Shown in pieces: positions 56,179-64,000 of a DNA stretch of 64,000 bases (the stretch's first letter is position 1; the number at the start of each line of letters is the position of its first letter). The notes under the pieces were generated by a model. It saw only the letters and a program-made list of their open reading frames with translations, had not been told where the DNA came from and ran no database searches. A program made the position numbers and the translations under genes. Source of the stretch: Motiliproteus sp036960175 (lineage in GTDB: Bacteria > Pseudomonadota > Gammaproteobacteria > Pseudomonadales > Balneatricaceae); the NCBI GenBank assembly GCA_036960175.1, contig JBALWH010000008.1, positions 56,775-120,774 of the forward strand, read 5' to 3'.

Positions 56179-56967
56179 ATGTCAATACGTGAAAAATTGA
56201 TCATGATGATGGAGTTCACGAAACTCCATAAAAACTTTCAAAAGTTCTTTCGCGTCGTTCCCGCTTTAACTGACGAACTCATCGAAGAAGCCTACCGGAT
56301 TCGCCATCATGTCTATTGTGAAGAATTGGGCTGGGAGCCGGTTCGCGAAGACGGCATGGAAACCGATGAATATGATGCGCAGTCAATGCACTGCCTATTA
56401 CAGAACGTAAACACTAAAGAGTATGTAGGCTGCATCCGCACCATCAGGACTGACCAGGACAAGCCAATGGCGCCACTGCCCTTTCAGCTTAGCTGCGCAC
56501 AAACCCTTGATCCCGGTGTTCCAGATCCCATAAAACAAGCCAGCAATGCCATCGCAGAGGTTTCCCGGCTAGCGGTGATAGGCAAGTATCGCCGCCGTCC
56601 GGATGAGCAAGGTATTGCAGTAAAAATTTCTAGCGAAGACTATGGTTCTTTTCAGCGGCCTCGTTTTCCGTATATACCTGTAGGCTTGTATATGGGCATG
56701 CTAGAAATGGCCAGACGTAATGGCATCGACTCGCTGTATATACTCACTGAGCCCTCACTGGCTGGGCATTTCTGTAAATTGGGTGGCCGTCTAGATGCCG
56801 TTGGCGGCGCCATTGAACATCGCGGCACCCGCATGCCTTATCAAATGGATGTCGCCAACATTCTCAGCAGGATGAATCTATTAATGAAGCCGTTAAACAA
56901 AGTTATTTGCGAAGATATTGACCGTGCCTATAAAGAATTAGAGTCAAAAAATCGTAAAACGGCCTAA
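56179..56967 (+). CDS. FeeM/exosortase-associated GNAT-type acyltransferase
   Basis: 262 aa. Matches the family named for PEP-CTERM/exosortase systems and related to N-acyl amino acid synthases and LuxI. The key stretch is RIRHHVYCEELGWEPVRED (residues 40-58), then ETDEYDAQSMHCLL (61-74, acidic pair and His71), VGCIRTIR, and a mid-protein EVSRLAVIGKYRRR. Related enzymes take acyl groups from acyl-ACP and attach them to amino acids or similar acceptors; the product here is unknown. ATG 56179 follows AGGGAGAG and is preferred over ATG 56149. No exosortase or PEP-CTERM gene is in the window. The acyl-ACP-forming Aas fusion lies directly upstream on the same strand. Confidence 0.82.
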   Translation: MSIREKLIMMMEFTKLHKNFQKFFRVVPALTDELIEEAYRIRHHVYCEELGWEPVREDGMETDEYDAQSMHCLLQNVNTKEYVGCIRTIRTDQDKPMAPLPFQLSCAQTLDPGVPDPIKQASNAIAEVSRLAVIGKYRRRPDEQGIAVKISSEDYGSFQRPRFPYIPVGLYMGMLEMARRNGIDSLYILTEPSLAGHFCKLGGRLDAVGGAIEHRGTRMPYQMDVANILSRMNLLMKPLNKVICEDIDRAYKELESKNRKTA

Positions 56968-57069
56968 TCATCATCTTTATTTAAACTACTCATGATATAA
57001 ATACTAACAACAAACCGTTTGAATACTGCTAATCCGACCTTTATCGATAATAGCTAACCGGTGATTGCC

Positions 57070-59697
57070 ATGAATGATCTGCACGCCCCCCTAAGAGATA
57101 ATGTCCGTCTGTTAGGACAGTTGTTGGGAGAAACCATTCGCCGCGATCAGGGCTCTGAGTTCTTTGATAAGCTAGAGTTTATCCGTCAAGCGGCCAAATC
57201 TGCACGCAGCGGAGAAAGCAGCCGACAGCCATTATTAGATGCCCTGGAGCAACTGAGCGAACAGGAACTGGTGCCGATGTCTCGCGCCTTCAGTCAGTTT
57301 CTCAATCTCGCCAATCTGGCCGAAGAATATCATCGTGTGCGCCGGCGCCGGAGTCTGGTGGTAAACAAGCCAGATCCTCACGCCCTGAGTCAAGTGCTAG
57401 AGGAAACCCTTAAAGAAAACGTTACTCCAGATCAGCTCGCCGATAAGGCTGCTGAATTACAGATAGAACTGGTTTTAACGGCCCACCCAACAGAAGTAAA
57501 CCGCCGTACCTTTATTCAAAAATATGAAACTATGGCTCAGTGCCTAGCGGAACTTGATCGCGTCCACCCGCTGAGCGCACCCGGTGTCAGCCTCAAGGAG
57601 CGGCTACAGCAGCTGGTAAGTGAAGCTTGGTATTCTCCAGAAATACGTGAACAGAGGCCATCACCTGTAGATGAAGCCAAATGGGGCTTCGCGGTCATCG
57701 AAAGCTCTCTATGGAAAGCAGTACCCCGGTTTCTACGTAATTTTGATCGCGAGCTGGAACAAATCTCCGGTCGTCGCTTACCCTTAGATGCGGCCCCCAT
57801 ACGCTTCGCCTCCTGGATGGGTGGAGACAGGGACGGCAACCCCTTTGTCACCGCAAAAGTTACCGAAGAGGTCTTGTTACTGTCGCGCTGGATGGCGGCG
57901 GATCTGTTTTTAAAGGATGTTGGGCAATTACGCCATGAACTATCCATGACTCGCGCTAGCGATGAATTGCGCGCCCAGGTAGGCGACTGTTCGGAACCCT
58001 ACCGTGAATTACTGCGCAAGGTTCGTAGTCGCCTGCAGGACACCCGTAACTGGGCCAAACATTGCCTGGATCATGGCTGGATCGAGCCGACTAACGCCTA
58101 CGTCGACAATGAAGAACTACGTGAACCGCTGTTACTCTGCAATCGCTCTTTACGTGACTGCGGTATGGATGAGATCGCTGATGGTTGTCTACGCAACACT
58201 CTGCGTCGCCTTGCCTGTTTTGGGCTTAATTTGGTGCGACTAGACATACGCCAAAATTCAGAGCGCCATGCCCAGGTGTTTGAAGAGCTTACTGACTATT
58301 ACGACCAGGGCAGCTATCTTGGTTGGAACGAAGAACAGAAGCAGACTTACCTGTTAAAAGAGCTTAATCAAAAGCGCCCCCTCTTCCCCCATAACTGGCG
58401 ACCCAACAGTGATGTCCAAGAGGTACTGGATACCTGCCATGTAATTGCCAAGCAACAACCACAAGCGCTGGGTAGTTACGTCATTTCGATGGCCAGCTAT
58501 CCCTCCGATGTGCTGGCAGTAGCATTACTGCTAAAGGAGTGCCGTGTCCCCTTTCCGATGCGCATTGTGCCTCTGTTCGAAACCCTCGCTGACCTGAATA
58601 ATGCTGGAAGCTGTATCGATGCGCTGCTCAATATTGACTGGTACGGCGACTATATAGATGGACGTCAAGAAGTCATGATCGGCTACTCTGATTCCTCCAA
58701 AGATGCGGGAGCCCTCGCGGCTAGCTGGGGCCAGTATCGTGCTCAGGAAGCGCTGACAGAAGTCTGTCATAAGCATGGCGTTGCCCTGACCCTCTTCCAT
58801 GGCCGTGGTGGTACCGTCGGTCGCGGCGGCGGCCCCAGCCATACTGCCATTTTGTCCCAACCACCCGGATCTGTTGACGGCAGCCTGCGAGTCACCGAGC
58901 AAGGGGAAATGATCCGTTTTAAATTTGGCATGCCAGATATCGCCGTTCGCAACCTTGAGCTCTACGCCGGTGCCGTACTGGAAGCAAGCCTGGTACCCCC
59001 AGAAGCTCCGCAACCACAATGGCGTGAGCTAATGGATAACATGTCCGAACAGGCGCACCAGCTTTATCGAAACGTGGTGAGTAAGGACCCCTTATTTGTG
59101 CCCTATTTCCGGCAGCTAACACCGGAACAGGAATTGGCAAAATTACCCTTGGGTAGTCGTCCTGCCAAACGCAATGCAGAAGGAGGAGTCGAAAGCCTGC
59201 GAGCAATTCCTTGGATTTTTGCCTGGACTCAGACCCGGTTAATGCTGCCCGCCTGGCTTGGAAGCGACCAAGCATTGCAAGATGCCATGGCGTCTGACAA
59301 ACACCGGGTAATTGCAGAAATGCTTGCTGAATGGCCCTTCTTCATCGCCTATATAGATATGTTAGAAATGGTACTGGCTAAGGCCGAACCACAGATTGTT
59401 GAATACTATGAACAACGCTTGGTGGCGGAAAAATATCATTCTCTGGGAAAAGACCTCAGAGAACGCCTGATCAACGCCCGTAAACTGATACCTCAAATCA
59501 AAAAATTAGAGTTTCTACTGCAGGACAATGAAACCATCAAACAGTCCATGGATGTCAGAAATCCCTACATAGACCCTCTGCATTATTTGCAGGCAGAACT
59601 CCTCTACCGAGATCGAAATAAACCTAATGAAGTCGTAGAAAGAGCTTTGATGACCACCATGACAGGCATTGCCAGCGGCATGCGAAATACCGGATAA
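57070..59697 (+). CDS. ppc: Phosphoenolpyruvate carboxylase
   Basis: Anaplerotic enzyme making oxaloacetate from PEP and bicarbonate, 875 aa, cytoplasmic. Catalytic His is in VLTAHPTEVNRRTF; the glycine-rich loop is FHGRGGTVGRGGGPSH; the C-terminal end GIASGMRNTG is diagnostic. An in-frame GTG (57061) lies three codons before ATG 57070; neither has a strong ribosome-binding site, and ATG is preferred by family alignment. Followed by a terminator. Confidence 0.98.
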   Translation: MNDLHAPLRDNVRLLGQLLGETIRRDQGSEFFDKLEFIRQAAKSARSGESSRQPLLDALEQLSEQELVPMSRAFSQFLNLANLAEEYHRVRRRRSLVVNKPDPHALSQVLEETLKENVTPDQLADKAAELQIELVLTAHPTEVNRRTFIQKYETMAQCLAELDRVHPLSAPGVSLKERLQQLVSEAWYSPEIREQRPSPVDEAKWGFAVIESSLWKAVPRFLRNFDRELEQISGRRLPLDAAPIRFASWMGGDRDGNPFVTAKVTEEVLLLSRWMAADLFLKDVGQLRHELSMTRASDELRAQVGDCSEPYRELLRKVRSRLQDTRNWAKHCLDHGWIEPTNAYVDNEELREPLLLCNRSLRDCGMDEIADGCLRNTLRRLACFGLNLVRLDIRQNSERHAQVFEELTDYYDQGSYLGWNEEQKQTYLLKELNQKRPLFPHNWRPNSDVQEVLDTCHVIAKQQPQALGSYVISMASYPSDVLAVALLLKECRVPFPMRIVPLFETLADLNNAGSCIDALLNIDWYGDYIDGRQEVMIGYSDSSKDAGALAASWGQYRAQEALTEVCHKHGVALTLFHGRGGTVGRGGGPSHTAILSQPPGSVDGSLRVTEQGEMIRFKFGMPDIAVRNLELYAGAVLEASLVPPEAPQPQWRELMDNMSEQAHQLYRNVVSKDPLFVPYFRQLTPEQELAKLPLGSRPAKRNAEGGVESLRAIPWIFAWTQTRLMLPAWLGSDQALQDAMASDKHRVIAEMLAEWPFFIAYIDMLEMVLAKAEPQIVEYYEQRLVAEKYHSLGKDLRERLINARKLIPQIKKLEFLLQDNETIKQSMDVRNPYIDPLHYLQAELLYRDRNKPNEVVERALMTTMTGIASGMRNTG

Positions 59698-59703
59698 GCT
59701 CAA

Positions 59704-59726
59704 CCCGGGGCTCAGGCCCCTTTTCG
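59704..59726 (+). terminator. Terminator of ppc
   Basis: GC-rich hairpin GGGGCTCAGGCCCC (59707-59720) followed by TTTT, 9 bp after the ppc stop. Confidence 0.7.
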
Positions 59727-59817
59727 GGCACAAACTTGATATTTTCTAAGCTGTTGTTGCCCTTCACTAACAACGATTTAACAGCCCTCCGCCCAGTATC
59801 CACGGCTAAAATAACCC

Positions 59818-59846
59818 TTGTGTCAATGTCTTGGTTCCCTTAGAAT
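59818..59846 (+). promoter_or_regulatory. Candidate sigma-70 promoter of the cold-shock gene
   Basis: TTGTGT (59818-59823), 17 bp, then TAGAAT (59841-59846). A start near 59853 would leave a leader of about 167 nt, close to the length of known cspA leaders that act as RNA thermosensors. Confidence 0.4.
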
Positions 59847-60019
59847 ACTGTCTGTTTTGTATTATTTATTGCATCCTGTGTTTTTGTAGATCGTTCCCTT
59901 CGAACCAGTTTCTGCTCCTACCCATATTGCTTTCCTGATACAGGCTTATTTTATCGTTGTAATATCAGTCAATTGCTGAATTATGCGATACTTTTTATAA
60001 ATTAATTGCGAGAAAAAAT

Positions 60020-60229
60020 ATGTCTAATCAACAGACTGGTACTGTGAAGTGGTTTAACGATGACAAAGGTTTCGGTTTTATCGAGCGTGAAAGTGGTAAA
60101 GACCTTTTCGTTCACTTCCGTTCCATTGTTGGCGAAGGCCGTAAGAGCCTGTACGAAGGTCAGAGCGTAAGCTTCGTAGAAGTTGAAGGCCAGAAAGGTC
60201 CTCAAGCTGATCAAGTTACAGCACTGTAA
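60020..60229 (+). CDS. Cold-shock domain protein (CspA family)
   Basis: 69-aa single OB-fold RNA chaperone. RNP-1 is KGFGFIER, RNP-2 is DLFVHFRSI; GTVKWFNDDKGFGF is the family start. It keeps mRNAs unfolded at low temperature or acts as a general RNA chaperone. The frame between GEGRKSLYEGQSVSFVEVEG and the end fits a CspD/CspA-type of normal length. The long leader suggests post-transcriptional control. Confidence 0.95.
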   Translation: MSNQQTGTVKWFNDDKGFGFIERESGKDLFVHFRSIVGEGRKSLYEGQSVSFVEVEGQKGPQADQVTAL

Positions 60230-60251
60230 GACTGCTACACAGCATATTCTT

Positions 60252-60332
60252 AGCCTGACCTTTTAACGGGTCTGGCTAATACCTTTTCTCTTTCTTTCAT
60301 TCTACGAGAAAGAGAAAAGGCTATTTATAGCC
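60252..60332. repeat. Cluster of three hairpins downstream of the cold-shock gene
   Basis: AGCCTGACC with GGTCTGGCT (60252-60277), a perfect 14-bp stem CCTTTTCTCTTTCT with AGAAAGAGAAAAGG (60282-60295 / 60307-60320), and GGCTATTTATAGCC (60319-60332). One or more probably terminates the cold-shock transcript or protects its 3' end; the T tract is weak. Confidence 0.6.
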
Positions 60333-60404
60333 CCACCTAAGCTTCTTAAAATCTGATTAAACTGATCAAAACCCTCACCCTTAGCTTTTATTCAGCAAGC
60401 TGTG

Positions 60405-60782
60405 TTAACGGTTTTTCCAACCAGAAGTAACCGGCTTACCTACACCACCCTGCACTTCATACCAATGATCCGGCTCGAAGAAACTATAAACCATGGTGAA
60501 TTCCTGATTGCCAACACCCGAACCCGTTTCATCTGAATTCACGAAATACCACATCTCGTCTTTAACCAGCCCCTGCCGCTCCCCATGCAATGGCTGCCAG
60601 CCATCTAGGATATTTGGACATGACCTGTTGCTATTACATAGTTCAGTAATCTGCGCAGCAACGGCAAGTATTTCTGTTTTTCCAGTGCCATAAAATTTCA
60701 CATAGCGATAGCCTACCAGCGAGTAAATCAACATCGCTATCGAACCAAGTATCAAAATATTAACGAGGGTTCTTATTTTCAT
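60405..60782 (-). CDS. Small membrane-anchored protein of unknown function
   Basis: 125 aa from ATG 60782 (a GTG at 60794 is possible). One hydrophobic helix (about residues 5-24) is followed by a soluble, probably periplasmic domain with two cysteines in LCNSNRSCPN, then GWQPLHGERQG and a C-terminal strand-rich part (FTMVYSFFEPDHWYEVQGGV). I recognise no family. It lies between the cold-shock gene and the nap operon, separated from napC by a strong terminator, so it is probably transcribed alone. Confidence 0.7.
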   Translation of the reverse strand: MKIRTLVNILILGSIAMLIYSLVGYRYVKFYGTGKTEILAVAAQITELCNSNRSCPNILDGWQPLHGERQGLVKDEMWYFVNSDETGSGVGNQEFTMVYSFFEPDHWYEVQGGVGKPVTSGWKNR

Positions 60783-60930
60783 AACTGCCCTCACCGTCGT
60801 TATAGTAATAGAATTTTAGCTGAGAGCCGAGAGGGCAGCCAAGGTGACCGACCCGAGAGATAGATTCATTAACTAGCCGCCACCAAATACGTATCAGCTA
60901 TCCATTCCCCAGCGCGATCGTTAACGACAA

Positions 60931-60966
60931 AAAAAGGTCATAAAGCAAACGCTCTATGACCTTTTT
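60931..60966. terminator. Bidirectional terminator after napC
   Basis: Perfect 12-bp stem AAAAAGGTCATA (60931-60942) and TATGACCTTTTT (60955-60966) with an extra AGC/GCT pairing in the loop; T runs on both strands. It ends the nap operon 30 bp after the napC stop. Confidence 0.9.
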
Positions 60967-60995
60967 ATTTACCTCAAGATACTTTTAGCCGGATC

Positions 60996-61595
60996 TTAAT
61001 CCCAGCCTTCAACCCCTTTCATATCAGGTAACTGGTGAGCAATGCCCTTATGGCAGTCAATACATGTCTTTTCATCAGTAGCCAGCGCATCCTGATGTTG
61101 AGCCACTGAGCGACGACCCTGCTCACTGTAATCCATTGACTGGAAGTCGTGACAGTTACGACACTCGCGGGAGTCGTTAGCCTTCATCCGCGCCCATTCT
61201 CGTTCAGCCATCTCGCGACGGTGACCGTTAAACTTCTCTGGAGTATCAATGATTCCAGTGATCTTGCCCCACACCTCTTTACTGGCCTGAATCTTACGAA
61301 TAATCTTGTAAGTCCATTCCTTAGGTACGTGGCAGTCTGGACAGGTTGCCCTGACCCCAGAACGGTTGGAGTAATGAATGGTCTCTTTCAGCTCCTGATA
61401 GACGTTGTCACGCATCTCATGACAACCGATACAGAATTCCTCCGTATTGGTTACTGACAAGGCGGTGTTGAAACCACCCCAGAAAACTACGCCGGCAACA
61501 AAACCACCGACCAAAATACTACCCATCGCCGCTTTGGCTGGGGTAGCCAGCATGCTCCAGTACCGGGCAAACAGCCCCTTCGATTCATGTCCCAT
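60996..61595 (-). CDS. napC: NapC/NirT-family tetraheme cytochrome c
   Basis: 199-aa quinol dehydrogenase anchored by one N-terminal helix (about 24-46). Four CxxCH sites: CIGCH, CPDCH, CRNCH and CIDCH. It passes electrons from the quinol pool to NapB and NapA in the periplasm. Last gene of the operon; 45 bp after napB. Confidence 0.95.
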   Translation of the reverse strand: MGHESKGLFARYWSMLATPAKAAMGSILVGGFVAGVVFWGGFNTALSVTNTEEFCIGCHEMRDNVYQELKETIHYSNRSGVRATCPDCHVPKEWTYKIIRKIQASKEVWGKITGIIDTPEKFNGHRREMAEREWARMKANDSRECRNCHDFQSMDYSEQGRRSVAQHQDALATDEKTCIDCHKGIAHQLPDMKGVEGWD

Positions 61596-61640
61596 AACCT
61601 AGGCCCTTAGCTGTAAATTACTTTTTCCCAAGCCATCATT

Positions 61641-62096
61641 TCACTGAGAAACTTCAGCACTGGACTTATAGGTGTTTTCAACCAGCGGCGCAGTCACAGC
61701 CTGCGGCACATGACACTGCATGCAGAAGTAACGTCTCGGCGAGATATCTGCCAAAGCATGACCATCGCGAGTATTAAAGTGGGTCAGACTGACCTTAGTG
61801 GCACCAGACTCCCTATAGTTATCCCAGCTATGACAAGACAGGCACTTGTTACTCCTCAGGTCGACTTTATAACCGCGAACCTTGTGAGGGATTACCGGCG
61901 GCTGCTGTACGTAGTTACGTTTAAGCGGCTCCTCATCCTTGTTGTAAGCTCTCATTTCCGGAGCCCGAGTTCCTTCCTCGAGTGCTTTAGCTCCTCGCAA
62001 AGATTTCAGGCCACCAGTATCACTAACTGCCTGGGAGGCTACAGAAATACCGCCCAGAGCCATGACCAGCGTAAGTGCCACTGTCAATTTTTTCAT
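61641..62096 (-). CDS. napB: Periplasmic nitrate reductase, diheme subunit NapB
   Basis: 151 aa from ATG 62096. A signal peptide (MKKLTVALTLVMALGG) is followed by two heme sites CLSCH and CMQCH. GGAGAATC lies 8 bases before the ATG, which overlaps the napH stop by 4 bp. An upstream start at 62168 would sit inside napH and is rejected. NapB forms the NapAB complex. Confidence 0.95.
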   Translation of the reverse strand: MKKLTVALTLVMALGGISVASQAVSDTGGLKSLRGAKALEEGTRAPEMRAYNKDEEPLKRNYVQQPPVIPHKVRGYKVDLRSNKCLSCHSWDNYRESGATKVSLTHFNTRDGHALADISPRRYFCMQCHVPQAVTAPLVENTYKSSAEVSQ

Positions 62097-62986
62097 GGTT
62101 GATTCTCCATCAGATTGGCAACGCGACTGCCATATTCGAATACGTTTACAGAACAAATATCGATACAACGACCACAGTTAGTGCAGTTTGGCGACAGAAT
62201 AACCGGTCCCACGCCCTTCTCCTTTCCTTTCAACGCTGGCTTGATCACCTGTGGCTCGGGACAGACTGCAAAACAATCCATGCAGTCATTACAGGCATCA
62301 CGTTTCGATGCCTTGACCCGTAGCGGGCTAAACTTTCCAACCAGGCTATAGAAAGCCCCCATTGGACAAATATGGCCACACCAGCCTTTAGGTAATACGA
62401 ACAGATCGAACAGAAAAATAGCGCCTATAAAGTACCAGCCCATCCCCATTCCGAAGATGATTCCCCGATGCAGCAGCGATACCGGATTGACCAGCTCCCA
62501 TACCACCATACCGGTAATGGCAGGTAGCAGCAGGCTCAGAGCCAGAATCCAGTAGCGCAACCAACGGGAGATAGATACTTTTCGGCCTATTCCCAGACGC
62601 CTTCCCAACCAGCCAGACAGATCGGTTACCGGATTGATCGGGCAGACCCAGCTGCAATAGCTGCGTCCACCAACCAACAGATAAAACACCGCGACTATCG
62701 CAGCACCAATCAGCATCGTGGTCTCTCCTCTGTGTCCTGCTATTAAAGTCTGCAGATACACAAAAGGATCGGATAAAGGCACTGCTTCCAGTATTTGGCT
62801 GGAGCTCAGGTTGCCCTTCAACAACCAAACCCCAGCCACCGGACCTAGTAGGAATAACCCCAAGGTTGTTATCTGTACAAGTCGGCGAAGCAGCAACAAA
62901 CGATAAGTTTGCCAGTAGCCTTTAGCCGCGATCGCATCACGCCCAATTAAATGCGCCGAACCCGCTTTTAATTTTTGCGAGCTCAT
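62093..62986 (-). CDS. napH: Membrane ferredoxin-type protein NapH
   Basis: 297-aa quinol dehydrogenase component with four membrane helices. Cys motifs CSWVCP and CGHICPMGAFYSLVG flank the helices; two 4Fe-4S clusters lie in the C-terminal part, CNDCMDCFAVCPEP and CTNCGRCIDICSVN. With NapG it carries electrons to NapAB. Overlaps napG by 4 bp. Confidence 0.95.
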   Translation of the reverse strand: MSSQKLKAGSAHLIGRDAIAAKGYWQTYRLLLLRRLVQITTLGLFLLGPVAGVWLLKGNLSSSQILEAVPLSDPFVYLQTLIAGHRGETTMLIGAAIVAVFYLLVGGRSYCSWVCPINPVTDLSGWLGRRLGIGRKVSISRWLRYWILALSLLLPAITGMVVWELVNPVSLLHRGIIFGMGMGWYFIGAIFLFDLFVLPKGWCGHICPMGAFYSLVGKFSPLRVKASKRDACNDCMDCFAVCPEPQVIKPALKGKEKGVGPVILSPNCTNCGRCIDICSVNVFEYGSRVANLMENQP

Positions 62987-63750
62987 TGGCTACTCTCCGG
63001 CAGGCGCGTGGGAAGTTTGATCAGATCAGGCATCAAAGAATGCCCAGCCTTTTCCTTTTCTTCCCAACCAAGGCGATAGTGTTTGCCTAAAGAGCCTTTT
63101 GCCAGGTCAATAGGAAGCACCTTAATGGCTGCTTCATCCAGTACACAGGCCGCTTCACACTTGCCACAACCAGTACAATGATCTGAATGCACCGTAGGAA
63201 TAAACAGAGCATGACTCCCGGTACGGGGGTTGCGCTCAAGTTTCAAGGTGATTGCATCTTCGATCAAAGGGCAAACCCGATAACAGACATCACACCGCAA
63301 CCCCAGCACGTTGAGACAGGTTTCACGATCTATTAAAACCGCTAACCCCATGCGGGCATCGTCGATGTTATCTAAGGATTTATCCAAAGCACCACTCGGA
63401 CAGGCACCCACACAGGGAATATCCTCACACATTTCGCAAGGGACATCTCTGGCAACAAAGTAAGGCGTGCCGTTGGCGACCGGATCGGTTAACTGCGCTA
63501 ATTTAAGGGTATCGTAGGGGCAGTCCTCAACACACAACCCGCAACGCAGACAGGCGCTAAGGAATTCATGCTCAGGCAAGGCACCCGGTGGCCTGATCGC
63601 TTCAGGCGCATGAGATTGCGCCTGTCGACCATAGCTAACGAGTCCTACACTGATCAGCCCCATACTACAGAGACCGCGGGCAGAATCGGTCAAGAACTGA
63701 CGACGATTACGCCCGTCCTTGTTCCGATTGTTTGCCTCACGTTCACTCAT
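62983..63750 (-). CDS. napG: Periplasmic ferredoxin-type protein NapG
   Basis: 255-aa iron-sulfur protein with a Tat-like signal (NRRQFLTDSARG, then a hydrophobic stretch). Four cluster motifs: CLRCGLCVEDCPYD, CEMCEDIPCVGACP, CDVCYRVCP and CTGCGKCEAACV. Exported folded and docked on NapH. It starts 44 bp after the napA stop. Confidence 0.94.
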   Translation of the reverse strand: MSEREANNRNKDGRNRRQFLTDSARGLCSMGLISVGLVSYGRQAQSHAPEAIRPPGALPEHEFLSACLRCGLCVEDCPYDTLKLAQLTDPVANGTPYFVARDVPCEMCEDIPCVGACPSGALDKSLDNIDDARMGLAVLIDRETCLNVLGLRCDVCYRVCPLIEDAITLKLERNPRTGSHALFIPTVHSDHCTGCGKCEAACVLDEAAIKVLPIDLAKGSLGKHYRLGWEEKEKAGHSLMPDLIKLPTRLPESSQ

Positions 63751-63794
63751 CTAAATACCCTCACTGTCGTCTTATGATCCAAAAGCTATCTGGG

Positions 63795-64000
63795 TCAGGC
63801 CTTTACGATCTTCACCGCACACTTTTTGTAGTCCGTCTCTTTGGATAGCGGATCAGTTGCATCCAAAGTAACTTTATTGATCAAGCGACTCGCATCGAAC
63901 CAAGGCACAAAAATCAGCCCCCTGGGCGGACGGTTACGGCCACGAGTTTCTACCCGCAAGCTAATTTCGCCGCGACGGGAGATAACCCGCGCTTCTTCGC
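63795..64000 (-). CDS. napA: Periplasmic nitrate reductase catalytic subunit NapA (C-terminal part)
   Basis: The last 68 codons of napA, cut by the window edge. They read VISRRGEISLRVETRGRN, RPPRGLIFVPWFDASRLINK and DATDPLSKETDYKKCAVKIV, the conserved end of the molybdopterin-dependent reductase. The main part with the Mo and Fe-S sites lies outside. Gene order within the window, napA-G-H-B-C. Confidence 0.95.
   Translation of the reverse strand, partial: EEARVISRRGEISLRVETRGRNRPPRGLIFVPWFDASRLINKVTLDATDPLSKETDYKKCAVKIVKA

Larger units (their letters stand above)
59698..60019. other. Intergenic region with ppc terminator and csp leader
   Basis: About 320 bp without a gene. After the ppc terminator comes a candidate promoter (59818-59846) and then about 165 nt of likely untranslated leader for the cold-shock gene, with many T runs. 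No exact copy of the E. coli cspA cold box was recognised. Confidence 0.55.

Overview
The window is a 64 kb chromosomal segment of a Gram-negative gammaproteobacterium, most likely a marine or aquatic member of the Pseudomonadales/Oceanospirillales radiation. The evidence is gene content and order. The miaB-phoH-ybeY-corC-lnt, leuS-lptE-holA, lipA-lipB-ybeD-dacA-rlpA-mltB-rodA-mrdA-rlmH-rsfS-nadD-proA and parC-parE-yqiA-cpdA-yqiB-nudF blocks follow the order known from Pseudomonas. A genus cannot be fixed by eye. No rRNA, tRNA or CRISPR array was found.

Layout. 1-2650: 5' end of a response-regulator gene and ptsP (EI-Ntr), both on the minus strand. 3028-13321: plus-strand housekeeping genes for tRNA modification (miaB), RNA processing (phoH, ybeY), envelope biogenesis (corC, lnt, lptE), leucyl-tRNA synthetase and the clamp-loader subunit holA, with a YbeL-like zinc-ribbon gene on the other strand. 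13501-21952: a compact type IV pilus minor-pilin operon, fimT/fimU-pilV-pilW-pilX-pilY1-pilE. Its PilY1 carries a large block of inserted repeats inside the von Willebrand A domain. A bidirectional terminator at about 21980-22010 separates it from a minus-strand run (22030-33979) for lipoate synthesis, D-amino acid metabolism, peptidoglycan elongation and remodelling, ribosome maturation and silencing, NAD and proline synthesis.

34206-45041: an AhpA/YtjB-like membrane protein with an extra cytoplasmic domain, then parC, an unusual pair of a soluble histidine kinase and a REC-TPR protein between parC and parE, then parE, yqiA, cpdA, yqiB and nudF. 45162-49080: a PDZ-M48 lipoprotein protease, then a complete IS21-family element with recognisable ends, a 6-bp target duplication and asymmetric arrays of 22-23-bp end repeats. 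49080-56967: a chemoreceptor, an XRE-type regulator divergent from a three-part LplT-PlsC-acyl-ACP synthetase fusion, and a FeeM/exosortase-type acyltransferase that may use acyl-ACP. 57070-60229: ppc and a cold-shock gene with a long leader. 60405-64000: a small unknown membrane protein and the 3' part of a periplasmic nitrate reductase operon (napA partial, napG, napH, napB, napC), which points to nitrate respiration or redox balancing.

The points most worth a second look are the interrupted VWA domain of PilY1, the kinase/REC-TPR pair inside the topoisomerase IV locus, the C-terminal domain on the AhpA-like protein, the possible acyl-ACP link between the Aas fusion and the FeeM-like enzyme, and a cluster of TAGCG elements upstream of the pilus operon. 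Every function here comes from reading motifs and gene order by eye; no database search was run.
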